Below the pieces are notes generated by a model. The model saw nothing but the letters and a program-made list of their open reading frames with translations, was not told where the DNA came from and ran no database searches. Shown here in pieces: positions 1 through 8,463 of a stretch of 39,369 bases of DNA. The stretch covers positions 1 to 39,369 of the IMG/VR virus record IMGVR_UViG_3300030098_006408; one strand, 5' to 3'. The stretch's first letter is position 1. Each line of letters starts with the position of its first letter. A program made the translations under genes and the position numbers. This DNA comes from a virus.

Positions 1-1556
1 TCATGAATCCAAAGCCTTTGGTGTCCTTGGATCATGTGGTCATCAGCTAGGTTGTTAATCATGACAACCCATTCCTTGCAGATGATTGCTCCAGCACTTT
101 GAAGAAGGGTATTGAGAGCAGCGTGTTGGTGTCTGATGGGAATTTTTCGCCCGTCTAAACCAAGGATGAATCCCTGCTTGGCTCTTTCGTTTACGGCATC
201 CTGAAGTTTCTTGAGGGCTGGTAGTTGAGAGAGGAATTTTTTCCTTAGTGAGGCCCCTGCTTTTACACCCTTTCCAACTATCTGACCTATCTTAAAATTC
301 CCAGCCCCATACAAAAACCCATAGATAAATGTTTTGGCTTGGTCCCTGGTTTCAAGCCCAGCAGCCTTTTGATTTATAGTGTGGATGTCACCTTCCAAAA
401 GCTTCTGGGTGTACTCCCCTCCATCAAATCTCCCCATGTAATGAGCAAGACACCGAAGCTCCAATCCTGATAAGTCAGCACCCACAAAAATTTGGTTTCT
501 CGGAGCATAGAAAAGCTCTCGACATTCCTTTCCAAACGGGACTCTGACCGAGGGAACTTGAGCAAGATTAGGGTGCATATGAGAAGCCCTTGCAGTAACA
601 GGCCCTTGAGTTTTCACTCTTCCATGTATGGTCCCCTCTTTGGTCACACACTTAAGCCACGCTTGAGATCCTTCAGCCAACTGGGATATACGCTTTTGGA
701 CCATAAGGTATTTTTCCAACAGCTTTGCCTCTGGGTACTCAAGCGTGGACATGACTTCTTCGTCTACCCTTGGCTTACCCTTAGGTGTCAGAAGCTTTGG
801 TTTCCAACCGTATTTTTTCTGGAGACAAAGAGCTATGTGGTCTCGGGATCTTGGGTTGAATTCGATCCGTTCAATTTTTTCGTACTCACACCCCTTTGTA
901 ATGCCTCTAGATTTATTGTTAACCAAAGGCACATGGACTCCACGGGAGACCCACCATGAACCAAAGGTTTCTTTAAGGTCCTCTTCAAGCTCATGCCTTT
1001 GAGTGGAGAGTTTCGCATAAAGTTTTTGACCTTCGGTCTCATTAAAATAAACCCCAACCTTGGTTTGGTTCAGACAGATCCTATGGATCTCATGCTCCAA
1101 ATCTACAGCTTGGGAAGAGGATTCAGTTCTTTGTATGTGATTAAAGAGATCACGGGTGAGAAGTACATCTTGTCTACAATATTTCAACATATCCTCGGTA
1201 TACTCAGACCAGACATCAGGGCTCTTGGCCTTTGGGTTGTCCAAGGTATAGCCCCAGGATTCTAGGGAGTGACTTGGTCTCTCAGGCCAGAGCAATCTTG
1301 AGATCACCAGGGTGTCCCAGATTTGCCCAGTTTCTACCCATCTAGGACGAAGCTTCTTTATGGCAGGAATATCAAATTCCATGATGTTATGACCAATCAA
1401 CTGGTCAGCTTCACTCAGGAACACCAGCCCATCCTTTAGTTTGTCTGGGGGAAACTCATGGACCTGATTGGTATCGGCATCCACTGCTACAATACAATGG
1501 AGGGTCTTGAGGTTGTTGAGTAACCCGTCTGTCTCGATGTCAAAAATCAATCGCAT
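1..1556 (-). CDS. T7-like family A DNA polymerase (partial, C-terminus beyond left edge)
   Basis: Replicative DNA polymerase homologous to T7 gp5, with a 3'-5' proofreading domain followed by the polymerase domain. My reading of the minus strand from the ATG at 1556 gives 518 residues. They include exonuclease motif I (FDIETDG, residues 5-11), motif II (HNIMEFD, about 57), a YCRQDV exo III motif, polymerase motif A (GADLSGLELR, about 362) and motif B (KTFIYGFLYGAG, about 410). The frame runs into the window edge at W-I-H, exactly where motif C (HDE) should continue, so roughly the last 60-80 residues are missing. The start overlaps the end of the primase-helicase gene by 17 bases. T7 gp5 is 704 residues, so this enzyme looks shorter than T7's. 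Identification is by motifs and by gene order. Confidence 0.97.
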   Translation of the reverse strand, partial: MRLIFDIETDGLLNNLKTLHCIVAVDADTNQVHEFPPDKLKDGLVFLSEADQLIGHNIMEFDIPAIKKLRPRWVETGQIWDTLVISRLLWPERPSHSLESWGYTLDNPKAKSPDVWSEYTEDMLKYCRQDVLLTRDLFNHIQRTESSSQAVDLEHEIHRICLNQTKVGVYFNETEGQKLYAKLSTQRHELEEDLKETFGSWWVSRGVHVPLVNNKSRGITKGCEYEKIERIEFNPRSRDHIALCLQKKYGWKPKLLTPKGKPRVDEEVMSTLEYPEAKLLEKYLMVQKRISQLAEGSQAWLKCVTKEGTIHGRVKTQGPVTARASHMHPNLAQVPSVRVPFGKECRELFYAPRNQIFVGADLSGLELRCLAHYMGRFDGGEYTQKLLEGDIHTINQKAAGLETRDQAKTFIYGFLYGAGNFKIGQIVGKGVKAGASLRKKFLSQLPALKKLQDAVNERAKQGFILGLDGRKIPIRHQHAALNTLLQSAGAIICKEWVVMINNLADDHMIQGHQRLWIH

Positions 1557-3168
1557 TTTGGCTCTCCCCCTGGTCAAATACTTTTTGTAGTTCTGGGTCT
1601 ACTTCCCTCAGTCTCCCCGTGTCTCTGTTGTACCGAAGGTAGCAAGCAACCCCTGTTTCTCCCGAGAGTCTGTTCTTTAGAATTCTTACCGTCACAAGGT
1701 CTGGTTCCTCACCTTGTTGGTCACGTTCTAACCCAATAACATTATCTGAAATCTGAGCTATAGAGGCCGAGCCCCTGAGAGAATTGATACTAGTCTGAGC
1801 CCCTTCTTCGTACCCTTTACCAAAAGGTTTCTTGAGATGGGAAATAATAATTAGACCAACCTTAGACTCTTGGACAAAGGATCTAAGTTTTGTCATGAGG
1901 ACATCGATGGTCCTTCTTTCGTCAGCCGTATCTAACCCAGAGACAACGATGCTGATGTGATCAAGAACAATAAAATCACAATCCAAACCTCTGGCTAAGA
2001 ACCTAAGTCTTGCCATCAGATTGTCTTCGTCCAGGGAGCCCCAGTGATCGTAAAGATACAGTTTTCTAGAAAGCTGAAGATCGTTCATGGCCCACTCCAT
2101 GTGATCTTTATCCTCACTGGTAATTTTGTTGAGGTGATAAGGGGTGGAAAGGTGGAGAGACAGCAACCCTATGAGGGTCTTAAGATTTGATTCCTCAAGG
2201 GCAACGTAGCCTATGCGGAGACCATTTTGGATTAGGTGAAACGCTATCTCTTTGGCTGCTTGAGATTTACCTTGGCCTGTTCCAGCAGTGATGCAGACAA
2301 TCTCTTGTTTTCGAATCCCTTTAAATTTTTCATTGAGTCCCTGGAAGGGATACATATAAGAGTCTTCATCTTCAGTTCGAAGGTAGTTTTCCCAAACTTC
2401 CTCGACTCCTACGATGCCGTCTGGTCTCCAAGGTTGAGCTTCCCAAAGAGCAGAATTAAGTTCCTCAACTCTACCCTCCATAAGCATCGCATTGGCATCC
2501 TTTAGAGGTAGAGAAACAATGTAGGCTTTACCAGGAGACAAAAGGACTGCACACTCCTCGGCTGCTTTTCTCCCAGCATCATCTTGGTCAAAACAAATCT
2601 TTACCTGAGAAAATTTCTCAAGCCATTCCAGATTCTTTTTAAAAATTTTCTTTGCTTCCGCTGCTCCATTCGGAATTGAGACCACGGGCCATTTACATTC
2701 ACCGAGTTGAGATATTGTAAGAGCATCAATTTCCCCTTCGGTGACAGTGAGAATTCTTCCCCCCTTCCACTTATGCTGGCCCCAGAATTTGTCTGATGAC
2801 TGTCCTGTCCACCAAAATTTTTTGTCCTTATCTCTGATCTTCTGACCAGTAATCTCCCTCCCCCCGTCACGATAATTTGCGATGTGGACGGTTTTGTTAT
2901 CGTAAAGTGCTGTCCTATAGTCCCATCTCTTCGTAGTGTCAGCATTGATCCCTCTTTTTTTAAGTGGTTTTACATCCCCTAAAATTAGATCAGTAATCTG
3001 GGAAAGCTTCCCTTCATACTCATGATTCTTAGTGTGTTTTTTACAACTGAAGCAATAGGTGTGATCCCCGTAGTCAGCTAAGGCATCACTTGATCCACAA
3101 TCTTCACATGGGAGATGTCCCTTGTGTTCTCCGCTATCCAATCCTTCGGTATCCATCGTTTCGCCCAT
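1540..3168 (-). CDS. T7-like primase-helicase (gp4 family)
   Basis: Bifunctional replisome protein of 542 residues (T7 gp4 is 566). The N-terminus has a C4 zinc ribbon (CEDC ... CFSC, residues about 21-43) for primase template recognition. A TOPRIM core follows (TEGEID about 142, DQDDAGR about 194). The C-terminal RecA-type helicase has a Walker A motif (GTGQGKS about 297) and a hydrophobic strand ending VLDH (about 401). The protein ends in a short tail with a terminal Phe, as in T7 gp4, where the tail contacts the polymerase. The first ATG overlaps the endonuclease gene by 91 bases; a second in-frame ATG at 3156 is an alternative start. It sits between endonuclease I and DNA polymerase, the T7 order without the gp3.5 lysozyme. 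Confidence 0.96.
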   Translation of the reverse strand: MGETMDTEGLDSGEHKGHLPCEDCGSSDALADYGDHTYCFSCKKHTKNHEYEGKLSQITDLILGDVKPLKKRGINADTTKRWDYRTALYDNKTVHIANYRDGGREITGQKIRDKDKKFWWTGQSSDKFWGQHKWKGGRILTVTEGEIDALTISQLGECKWPVVSIPNGAAEAKKIFKKNLEWLEKFSQVKICFDQDDAGRKAAEECAVLLSPGKAYIVSLPLKDANAMLMEGRVEELNSALWEAQPWRPDGIVGVEEVWENYLRTEDEDSYMYPFQGLNEKFKGIRKQEIVCITAGTGQGKSQAAKEIAFHLIQNGLRIGYVALEESNLKTLIGLLSLHLSTPYHLNKITSEDKDHMEWAMNDLQLSRKLYLYDHWGSLDEDNLMARLRFLARGLDCDFIVLDHISIVVSGLDTADERRTIDVLMTKLRSFVQESKVGLIIISHLKKPFGKGYEEGAQTSINSLRGSASIAQISDNVIGLERDQQGEEPDLVTVRILKNRLSGETGVACYLRYNRDTGRLREVDPELQKVFDQGESQNAIDF

Positions 3169-3533
3169 TTGTATCCATGTTTGTCAGCCCACTTGGCACA
3201 TGTTAATTTTTTAGCACCCCCAACTATTCCGTTGGGGGCCTGGAAGACAAAGCGGATATCGAGGTCAGGGTGTTGCTCTTTGATGGCTAGGTGTTTCTTT
3301 CTATCGTCTACTTTAAAAAACCCTTTGCATTCCACTAGGATTCCATTGGGTAAGATAAAGTCAGGGATATAAATATGAGACAGAACATAAGGAATGTTGA
3401 CTGTCTCAAATTCGTAATCGACACCAGCCTCGGTTAAAGCAAGAGCAATCGACTTTTCAAATCCGCTTCTAAATTTTTTCTTAAAAATCTTCGGTTTCAC
3501 TTTCAAGGGCTCTGTCCATTTGCTCTTTGTCAT
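3078..3533 (-). CDS. Endonuclease I, Holliday-junction resolvase (T7 gp3 family)
   Basis: Junction-resolving nuclease that debranches replicating phage DNA and degrades host DNA in T7. The core shows the family's nuclease residues: Glu in SGFEK, Asp in YIPDF, and the E-x-K pair in VECKG, followed by the hydrophobic strand IRFVFQ. I chose the ATG at 3533 rather than 3566 because a GAAGGG ribosome-binding sequence lies just upstream. That gives 151 residues, close to the 149 of T7. The longer start would overlap the ssDNA-binding gene more. The 3' end overlaps primase-helicase. Confidence 0.93.
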   Translation of the reverse strand: MTKSKWTEPLKVKPKIFKKKFRSGFEKSIALALTEAGVDYEFETVNIPYVLSHIYIPDFILPNGILVECKGFFKVDDRKKHLAIKEQHPDLDIRFVFQAPNGIVGGAKKLTCAKWADKHGYKWAKRWIPKDWIAENTRDISHVKIVDQVMP

Positions 3534-4074
3534 AGGAAAACCCTTCTTCCTCTTCTTCAAAACCAAAGGCTTTGGGATCAGAGTTTACCCCGTAATGAAC
3601 GAGGTCTATGACTTGGACCGCTTTGAGTCGAAGAGAAACTCCAGCTTTCCCCTTGTTTAAATAAGGGGCCATGAAATAAGCGACTTTGACTACGGACCCG
3701 TTGCCAATCCTAAAAGACTTGTCTGTAATCAGGTTTCCCTTTGCATCAAAGACCTGAGGGTGCTGTTCAACAGTTTCCCCGTCCCTGGTGACAAAGGATT
3801 TTTTCATGTTGAATTTAAATCGGATTTCTCCTGTTTCCATTCCTTCAGCATCCTCAACTACTCTCCAAGGAAAGTGTTCAACCTTAGGCTTTTTCTTTCC
3901 TTCGGTGTGCATCTCTACCTTCTTGTCTATCTCAGACTGAATGAGAGCTTTGAATTCCTCTTGTTTAGATTTGTCTAACAAGATTTCTATGTTAAAGGTT
4001 TGGTATTCCTTATCGGGAACCATTACCTTGGCCCAATAAGCTTGGCCTTTTACCGTCCTGGTTGTGGCTGCCAT
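3481..4074 (-). CDS. Single-stranded DNA-binding protein (T7 gp2.5 family)
   Basis: Predicted ssDNA-binding protein of 197 residues with the T7 gp2.5 layout: a beta-rich OB-fold body and an acidic C-terminal tail ending ESETEDF. The terminal aromatic after acidic residues is the hallmark used by gp2.5 to contact polymerase and helicase. It lies directly downstream of RNA polymerase, with only 22 bases between them, and upstream of endonuclease I, the same order as T7 genes 1, 2.5 and 3. Sequence similarity in the body is modest by eye; the call rests on the tail, length and position. Confidence 0.88.
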   Translation of the reverse strand: MAATTRTVKGQAYWAKVMVPDKEYQTFNIEILLDKSKQEEFKALIQSEIDKKVEMHTEGKKKPKVEHFPWRVVEDAEGMETGEIRFKFNMKKSFVTRDGETVEQHPQVFDAKGNLITDKSFRIGNGSVVKVAYFMAPYLNKGKAGVSLRLKAVQVIDLVHYGVNSDPKAFGFEEEEEGFSYDKEQMDRALESETEDF

Positions 4075-4096
4075 GTAGCTCCTTATGCTTGGCGTT

Positions 4097-6559
4097 TTAA
4101 CAAAAGAAGAAATCTGAGTCTTTCACTTGAGAGACATCAAGATTCCCATAAGCTGGGGGATCAGGGAGATCAGAAACCCCAAAGGATTTCATTTGCTCAT
4201 GCCAATCGCCCAATACATCCTCGGTGTACATTTCAACAAATGCTTCCCGAAGAATTCTGTTAAGAAGGGGGGCCTGAGAGGCAACTGCACCATAAGAATC
4301 ATGGACACAATTGACCTGGGTCAGCCCTAGTTCCCTTGCTTTTTTAAGTGTTAAATGAAGGTGTGCTGCATCAAAGGAATGGATCACATTAGGTGGGGTT
4401 GACTGTCTGACCTTTGGACTTTCAACCCTTCCATCTTGTTCCTCGGTAAATCTAAGAAAAACAGTATTACCATAAAGTTCAGTTTTTATTCTTTTTGATC
4501 GGTACTCAGGGTAATATTGGAGACAGTCAAACCCTGATGGTGAAATCCACCTTAGGTGATGCCCCTGATCTGCTATTTTCTTAGAGACCTTTTGGAAATA
4601 TTTCATCCCTTCGGCTGCTGCGACTACTACCTCATCGATAGCCTTTTTGACAAAGGGGCCGATATAGCTGGCAGGGCCGAAGGTATCAGTCCCTTGGAGC
4701 TTCCCCCCGTCAAATGGGTAAGCCTTACCTTTGTCTAAAATTTCCTGGGTAATGTAATCCTTGATGTAAGCCTTGGTGGAAAACAGAGTCCCACCATAGG
4801 GGTAAACCATCGTGGGTTTCTTCCCGAGCTTACGGGTTAATAGTCCACTCTTTTCCCACTCTCGGGCATAGTGGTGATTCTCATGTTTGATGAGTTCAGC
4901 AACTCGGTCAGCTACCCTTTGGTAAAGATCTTCGGGTTTATCCTGGGGGATGAGGTTGACAGCCCTTGCAGTGTCCTCATGTCTCAAGAGTGCAGCGTAG
5001 TGTTGGATTCCGTTTTGTGAACCATCGGTTTGGACAAAGAGAGAACTAATGAAACCCTTTCCTCTTTTTACAAACCCAAACCACTCAAAACAAAAGGCCA
5101 GGAATCCCCAAGGTTCTGAAGCTTCTTGCCACCAATCAAATCCAAGAGGGTCTTGAGCAACCCTGATGATGTCAGCCTCGTTCGCCAGGACCCAACCGTA
5201 GCGTTCCTCTAGTGAGACTTTGTCAAACCCAAACATATTGGCCCCGTGGACCGCAAGGGCTTCCACTTGGTTGTCATCTACCAAAGGTAGACCAAGACTA
5301 GACTTGAGTAAGGACCTTGAATAATCAGGGCCTTGAGGACTAAGGAAAGAAAAACAAGGATATAACCTACCCCTAAAATCTGCTTGCCAGACAAACCAAA
5401 ATTCTTTGTACTTCAAAAATTGTTCAGCCATCATAAGGGTCCTGATGAACTGGATTCGTTTACTTGTCTGTCTTTCGTTTGACCTATGGATTCCCCCTGC
5501 CATCTGAGCCCAATCTTGGTAAATTTTTATTTGTGATTCATTCATATCCCGTCTTCTAATGCCTTCAATGCTTTGGGGCATAGGGGGAATCTGAGCATCT
5601 CGGACTACGGGGATGCCTTGGGTGGTGGCATCAGAATCCTTAAGGGTTTTCATAACCTTGAGGACAGGGATATTTAGACTGAAGCTTGAGCCTTGACAGA
5701 GATTTAAAGCACCGTAAAAGGTGTCCATACTCTCGGACTCAGAAATCTCTGGGAGAAGCCTACGGTTTTTAACCTTTACTGCATTGACCCCCTTCAGCCA
5801 CCCTGACCAATATCCCCCACCAATAACATCTGACCACTCGTTAGGCTTGAGGACACACGGCATATAAATTTGACTGAGGTATTCATGTCTTTTATTCATT
5901 TCCTCAAGCCAAGCTATTGTTGCTTCGTTGGCTACAAGGTAGTGAAAAGTTTTACCCTTAATTATTTGTCTAGATTTTTGAACAAGGGCTGTCTGGCGAA
6001 TGATGATTTCAACCATAACAGCACCTACCTTCATTCGTTCCTTTGCACCCCAAATGTCCCACTCTATCCCTGCTTTTTTCTTTGCTTGGTTGTGAAGGAC
6101 ATCCCTAATTTTCCAAGCTGGCTTTCGGGATTGTTGCTGGTGGGTTTTGATTTTGTTGAACCAGTGAGGATAGGCTTTTTTGAAGACAAGAAATCTGGCT
6201 TGGTCCTCTATGGCTTTGCCTATTTTGAAACAAGTGTCTGAGTGGCTGTTCTTCAGGACGATAGAGTCCATGACAATAGCCAGGGCTATGTAGCTGGCCT
6301 CTCGGGGATCTATACCAATGGACCCCATAAGAGCCACACCGATATTCTGTACCCCTTTACCATCACCGTATTTTGCTGTAATAAGCTGAGTAAGTTCATC
6401 CGAAACCAGCCCTACGGCTTCTCGGACGATAGAACGACTGGAGGGAAGTCGCATCCATGCTTGGTCTTTGGTTGCACCAAGGACGATTCTCTTGAATCTC
6501 TCCCCTCCTAGTCTTCTAGACTGTTTCTCTAGCTGGAGTTGTTCTTCGAACAGATTCAC
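4097..6559 (-). CDS. Single-subunit DNA-directed RNA polymerase (T7 gp1 family)
   Basis: Phage RNA polymerase that transcribes the replication and virion genes; 820 residues against 883 in T7. Visible motifs: DFRGRLY (T7 DxxGR, about 391), motif A with the first catalytic Asp (TDGSQNGIQH, about 512), motif B with Arg, Lys and the YPYGG turn (about 575-590), and motif C with the second catalytic Asp (HDSYG, about 752). The C-terminus reads DSDFFFC; T7 ends in an SDFAFA foot that sits near the active site, so the aromatic end is kept but a Cys is added. The start overlaps the preceding zinc-ribbon gene by 44 bases. No phage promoter was identified with certainty. Confidence 0.98.
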   Translation of the reverse strand: MNLFEEQLQLEKQSRRLGGERFKRIVLGATKDQAWMRLPSSRSIVREAVGLVSDELTQLITAKYGDGKGVQNIGVALMGSIGIDPREASYIALAIVMDSIVLKNSHSDTCFKIGKAIEDQARFLVFKKAYPHWFNKIKTHQQQSRKPAWKIRDVLHNQAKKKAGIEWDIWGAKERMKVGAVMVEIIIRQTALVQKSRQIIKGKTFHYLVANEATIAWLEEMNKRHEYLSQIYMPCVLKPNEWSDVIGGGYWSGWLKGVNAVKVKNRRLLPEISESESMDTFYGALNLCQGSSFSLNIPVLKVMKTLKDSDATTQGIPVVRDAQIPPMPQSIEGIRRRDMNESQIKIYQDWAQMAGGIHRSNERQTSKRIQFIRTLMMAEQFLKYKEFWFVWQADFRGRLYPCFSFLSPQGPDYSRSLLKSSLGLPLVDDNQVEALAVHGANMFGFDKVSLEERYGWVLANEADIIRVAQDPLGFDWWQEASEPWGFLAFCFEWFGFVKRGKGFISSLFVQTDGSQNGIQHYAALLRHEDTARAVNLIPQDKPEDLYQRVADRVAELIKHENHHYAREWEKSGLLTRKLGKKPTMVYPYGGTLFSTKAYIKDYITQEILDKGKAYPFDGGKLQGTDTFGPASYIGPFVKKAIDEVVVAAAEGMKYFQKVSKKIADQGHHLRWISPSGFDCLQYYPEYRSKRIKTELYGNTVFLRFTEEQDGRVESPKVRQSTPPNVIHSFDAAHLHLTLKKARELGLTQVNCVHDSYGAVASQAPLLNRILREAFVEMYTEDVLGDWHEQMKSFGVSDLPDPPAYGNLDVSQVKDSDFFFC

Positions 6560-6746
6560 TTCGTTTCTTTTTATCCTTCAATGGCAGCAATTTGAGAAAA
6601 TCCATTTTCTCTAACCTACAAACAAGTAGGATTTTTTCTTCACAGTGCATACACTGGATCTCCTCTCGGAGTTGATAGATCCCAGTGACAAATCTTTTTT
6701 CACACCAGGGGCAATCCACCCCCACCATTCTCATTTCAGGTTTCAT
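6516..6746 (-). CDS. Small zinc-ribbon protein upstream of RNA polymerase
   Basis: Protein of 76 residues with two CxxC knuckles (CPWC and CMHC) spaced like a zinc ribbon, followed by a basic C-terminal tail. I place the start at the ATG at 6746, whose first base is the last base of the preceding stop codon (TGATG), which implies translational coupling; an ATG at 6767 is also in frame. The 3' end runs 44 bases into RNA polymerase. Function unknown; a nucleic-acid or polymerase-binding role is only a guess from the fold and position. Confidence 0.75.
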   Translation of the reverse strand: MKPEMRMVGVDCPWCEKRFVTGIYQLREEIQCMHCEEKILLVCRLEKMDFLKLLPLKDKKKRSESVRRTTPARETV

Positions 6747-7003
6747 CAATGATGCCCCCATCCCCATTTGTTCTCGTAGACAGTAGGATCAATTACTGGG
6801 TTGTTCTGTCTAATCACAATCCCCTCTACATCGTCTATGTCAGTCGGCTTGTCCATATCCTTTAGCTGTTTAATCTTCCCACCTTTTTCAAGAAACCTTT
6901 CGATGGCATCATCGATAATTTCATGGGTAAGTTTTTTTAATTTCCTTCTCTTTTTTCTGCTCAAGACAAACCCTAGTGCCTCAGTTTTTTTGTTTTTTTT
7001 CAT
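6746..7003 (-). CDS. Hypothetical basic early protein
   Basis: Protein of 85 residues, very basic at the N-terminus (Lys/Arg-rich to about residue 25), then a predicted helix and the segment FLEKGGKIKQL. That FLxKGGKI pattern is common in small phage proteins of unknown role. It is first in the RNA polymerase operon, coupled through TGATG to the zinc-ribbon gene. The upstream leader holds a large hairpin (7033-7093). I do not recognise a function. Confidence 0.72.
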   Translation of the reverse strand: MKKNKKTEALGFVLSRKKRRKLKKLTHEIIDDAIERFLEKGGKIKQLKDMDKPTDIDDVEGIVIRQNNPVIDPTVYENKWGWGHH

Positions 7004-7032
7004 CTATTTAAACCTCTCTAATAGAATGTGGT

Positions 7033-7105
7033 GCAAGCTGGGGTCAGATGGACCGCAAGAAGAATCCAAAAGAGAGAGCCACCCCTAGCTTGCGAGGGCG
7101 ATTTT
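7033..7105. promoter_or_regulatory. Long hairpin with alternative terminator-like fold upstream of int and of the RNA polymerase operon
   Basis: GCAAGCTGGGGT (7033-7044) pairs with ACCCCTAGCTTGC (7081-7093) through 12 base pairs with a single T bulge. On the plus strand the right arm can instead form CCCT/AGGG (7083-7086 with 7095-7098), followed by CGATTTTTTTA, which resembles an intrinsic terminator. The two folds exclude each other. On the minus strand the same hairpin would lie in the leader of the RNA polymerase operon, where T7 has RNase III sites. Role not established. Confidence 0.5.
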
Positions 7106-7182
7106 TTTATTAGTTGGAAAATTGAAATTAAATAAGCTGTAATTCATTCCTCTCTCTTGTCCCCCTTCCTGGGCATGAATCA

Positions 7183-7208
7183 GCTACTACAGTAAACGCA
7201 TTAGTAGC
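7183..7208. repeat. 7-bp perfect inverted repeat next to the integrase start
   Basis: GCTACTA (7183-7189) and TAGTAGC (7202-7208) are perfect inverted repeats separated by 12 bases, just before the plus-strand integrase. Tyrosine recombinases bind short inverted core sites around a crossover region, so this could be part of attP; it could equally be an operator for int. The sequence TACTACAGTA inside it recurs at 13484-13493. Confidence 0.4.
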
Positions 7209-7294
7209 ATAGTGTCCCAGGATAATGGGTGTCAAGACTTTTATTGCATTTTTTTAATAAAAGTGTAAGATCCTCGAAAATCACTGGGATACCT

Positions 7295-8284
7295 ATGGCA
7301 AATGTACACCAACTGCTAAAGGATCTCATGGAAGAGATTGGCCCAAGGGAACAGGATGTTCCCACTATTGGCAAACTATATAAAAAATGGATGAATGAAG
7401 CCCAGCGGTTTCGTTCCATGAAATCCATCAACGCTTATAAGATGACTTTGACCTATATAAAGGCTTCCAAGCCTAAGGGTCAGCATCATAAAAGGAAATG
7501 TAATATTTCGAACCTAAAGGAACTTTCCTTAAGTTTCAAGGATTATCTTGACACCAGGAACCTTTCCCCTAGTTCCATCAATTCCTACCTGATCAATCTC
7601 CAGACCTTTTATAACTGGCTTAAGAAGCATGGTTATATAACTGAAAGGGTAGGGGTTCAAAAAATCAAAGTCTCAGAGAAATCCATCAAACCTTTTTCGG
7701 AAGACCAGATGGAGATGATAAAGGACAGGATTCTGTACAGAATGGAGAATGCTGTTGGGCAACAAAAGGCCCGTAGAGTTTTCTACAAGTGTCATCTAAG
7801 GGCATACTATGTAGCTCGGTACGCTGGGCTGCGATGTGGGGAACTGGTGAACCTGAGGCTTTCGGACATCGATTTGAATACCAGGGAGATTTGGGTCAGG
7901 GATGTAGGGGACTCAATTGTAAAGGGGGCCAGAGAAGAATCTGTCCCTATGGGAGACACCCTCTATGAGTTTATAAAAAGGGATTTAGGGGACCGTAGTG
8001 TCTACGAGAAGTGGTTCCTTGATTCTGGATTTGGTTACAAGGCTTACTCCAGGTCCATGAACCTTTCGAATGCCATGAAGGTCCACTTGGATGCCCTTGG
8101 AATTTCGGGAATCAAACCCTTGCATGGTTTTCGGGCTGCATTTTGTCGCAACCTTGGGATTTCGGGAGCCCCACTTCCAATCCTTAAGGACTTGATGAGA
8201 CACAAGGACTTGCAGACAACCCTGAGGTACATGGACATCCACTCACCAAAGGATAAGCTCAGGGCTGTCAATCTATTGAACTAG
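7295..8284 (+). CDS. int: Tyrosine-family site-specific integrase
   Basis: Full-length phage integrase, 329 residues from the ATG at 7295; an in-frame GTG at 7229 would add 22 residues. The N-terminal half is a SAM-like core-binding domain (about residues 65-115). The catalytic domain carries all expected residues: Arg in GLRCGEL (about 180), Lys near 210, HGFR (about 276), His in MRHKD (about 302) and the Tyr nucleophile in LRYMDI (about 311). It is the only long plus-strand gene and sits just upstream of the RNA polymerase operon, as in integrase-bearing T7-like marine phages. Its stop overlaps, tail to tail, that of the regulator gene: both use the palindrome CTAG at 8281-8284. It contains one GTTTTCGGG nonamer, at the HGFR codons. 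Confidence 0.96.
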   Translation: MANVHQLLKDLMEEIGPREQDVPTIGKLYKKWMNEAQRFRSMKSINAYKMTLTYIKASKPKGQHHKRKCNISNLKELSLSFKDYLDTRNLSPSSINSYLINLQTFYNWLKKHGYITERVGVQKIKVSEKSIKPFSEDQMEMIKDRILYRMENAVGQQKARRVFYKCHLRAYYVARYAGLRCGELVNLRLSDIDLNTREIWVRDVGDSIVKGAREESVPMGDTLYEFIKRDLGDRSVYEKWFLDSGFGYKAYSRSMNLSNAMKVHLDALGISGIKPLHGFRAAFCRNLGISGAPLPILKDLMRHKDLQTTLRYMDIHSPKDKLRAVNLLN

Positions 8285-8297
8285 TTAGCCTTTTTTA
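8263..8297 (+). terminator. Weak intrinsic terminator after int
   Basis: GGCT (8263-8266) pairs with AGCC (8287-8290), with an inner TCAA/TTGA pairing, followed directly by TTTTTT (8291-8296). The stem is imperfect and spans the int stop codon. In the opposite direction it lies inside the regulator gene. Confidence 0.38.
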
Positions 8298-8463
8298 GTT
8301 TATCTCGGACAGCCCCTTCAACGAACTCTCTTATTGTCAAGCGGTTGTCCAAGGTTTCCCTTGAGACAACATATTTTTTAACGTCCAGCAAAAGTTGGGC
8401 ATTGATCTTCATCGTTTGTGCTGGTTCATCGATGGAGCTTTTAGAGCCCTTTGTAATAGCCAT
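8281..8463 (-). CDS. Ribbon-helix-helix (CopG/Arc-like) regulator
   Basis: Protein of 60 residues whose C-terminal part fits a ribbon-helix-helix: a short beta strand (TMKINA), a first helix (QLLLDVKKYVV) and a second helix (TIREFVEGAVRDKLKK). Proteins of this fold bind operator DNA as dimers. AGGA lies eight bases before the ATG. It is the last gene of the accessory minus-strand operon, overlaps the preceding gene by 23 bases and converges exactly on int. That makes it a candidate repressor of integration or of early genes; this is inference. Palindromes such as 12793-12808 are possible targets. Confidence 0.72.
   Translation of the reverse strand: MAITKGSKSSIDEPAQTMKINAQLLLDVKKYVVSRETLDNRLTIREFVEGAVRDKLKKAN

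Larger units (their letters stand above)
7004..7294. other. Gene-free divergent region between the RNA polymerase operon and int
   Basis: These 291 bases separate the leftward RNA polymerase operon from the rightward integrase if int starts at 7295. They hold the long hairpin (7033-7105), the inverted repeat at 7183-7208, and on the minus strand at about 7218-7203 the sequence GGGACACTATGCTA, which resembles the SP6-type promoter core GACACTATAG. I see no tRNA fragment that would serve as an attachment site. Promoters here are not certain. Confidence 0.5.

Noticed and set aside
7033-7093. tRNA-like fold (7-bp acceptor-like stem and a GGTC/GACC arm)
   Set aside because: Only about 61 bases, with no T-arm consensus and no anticodon arm of proper size.
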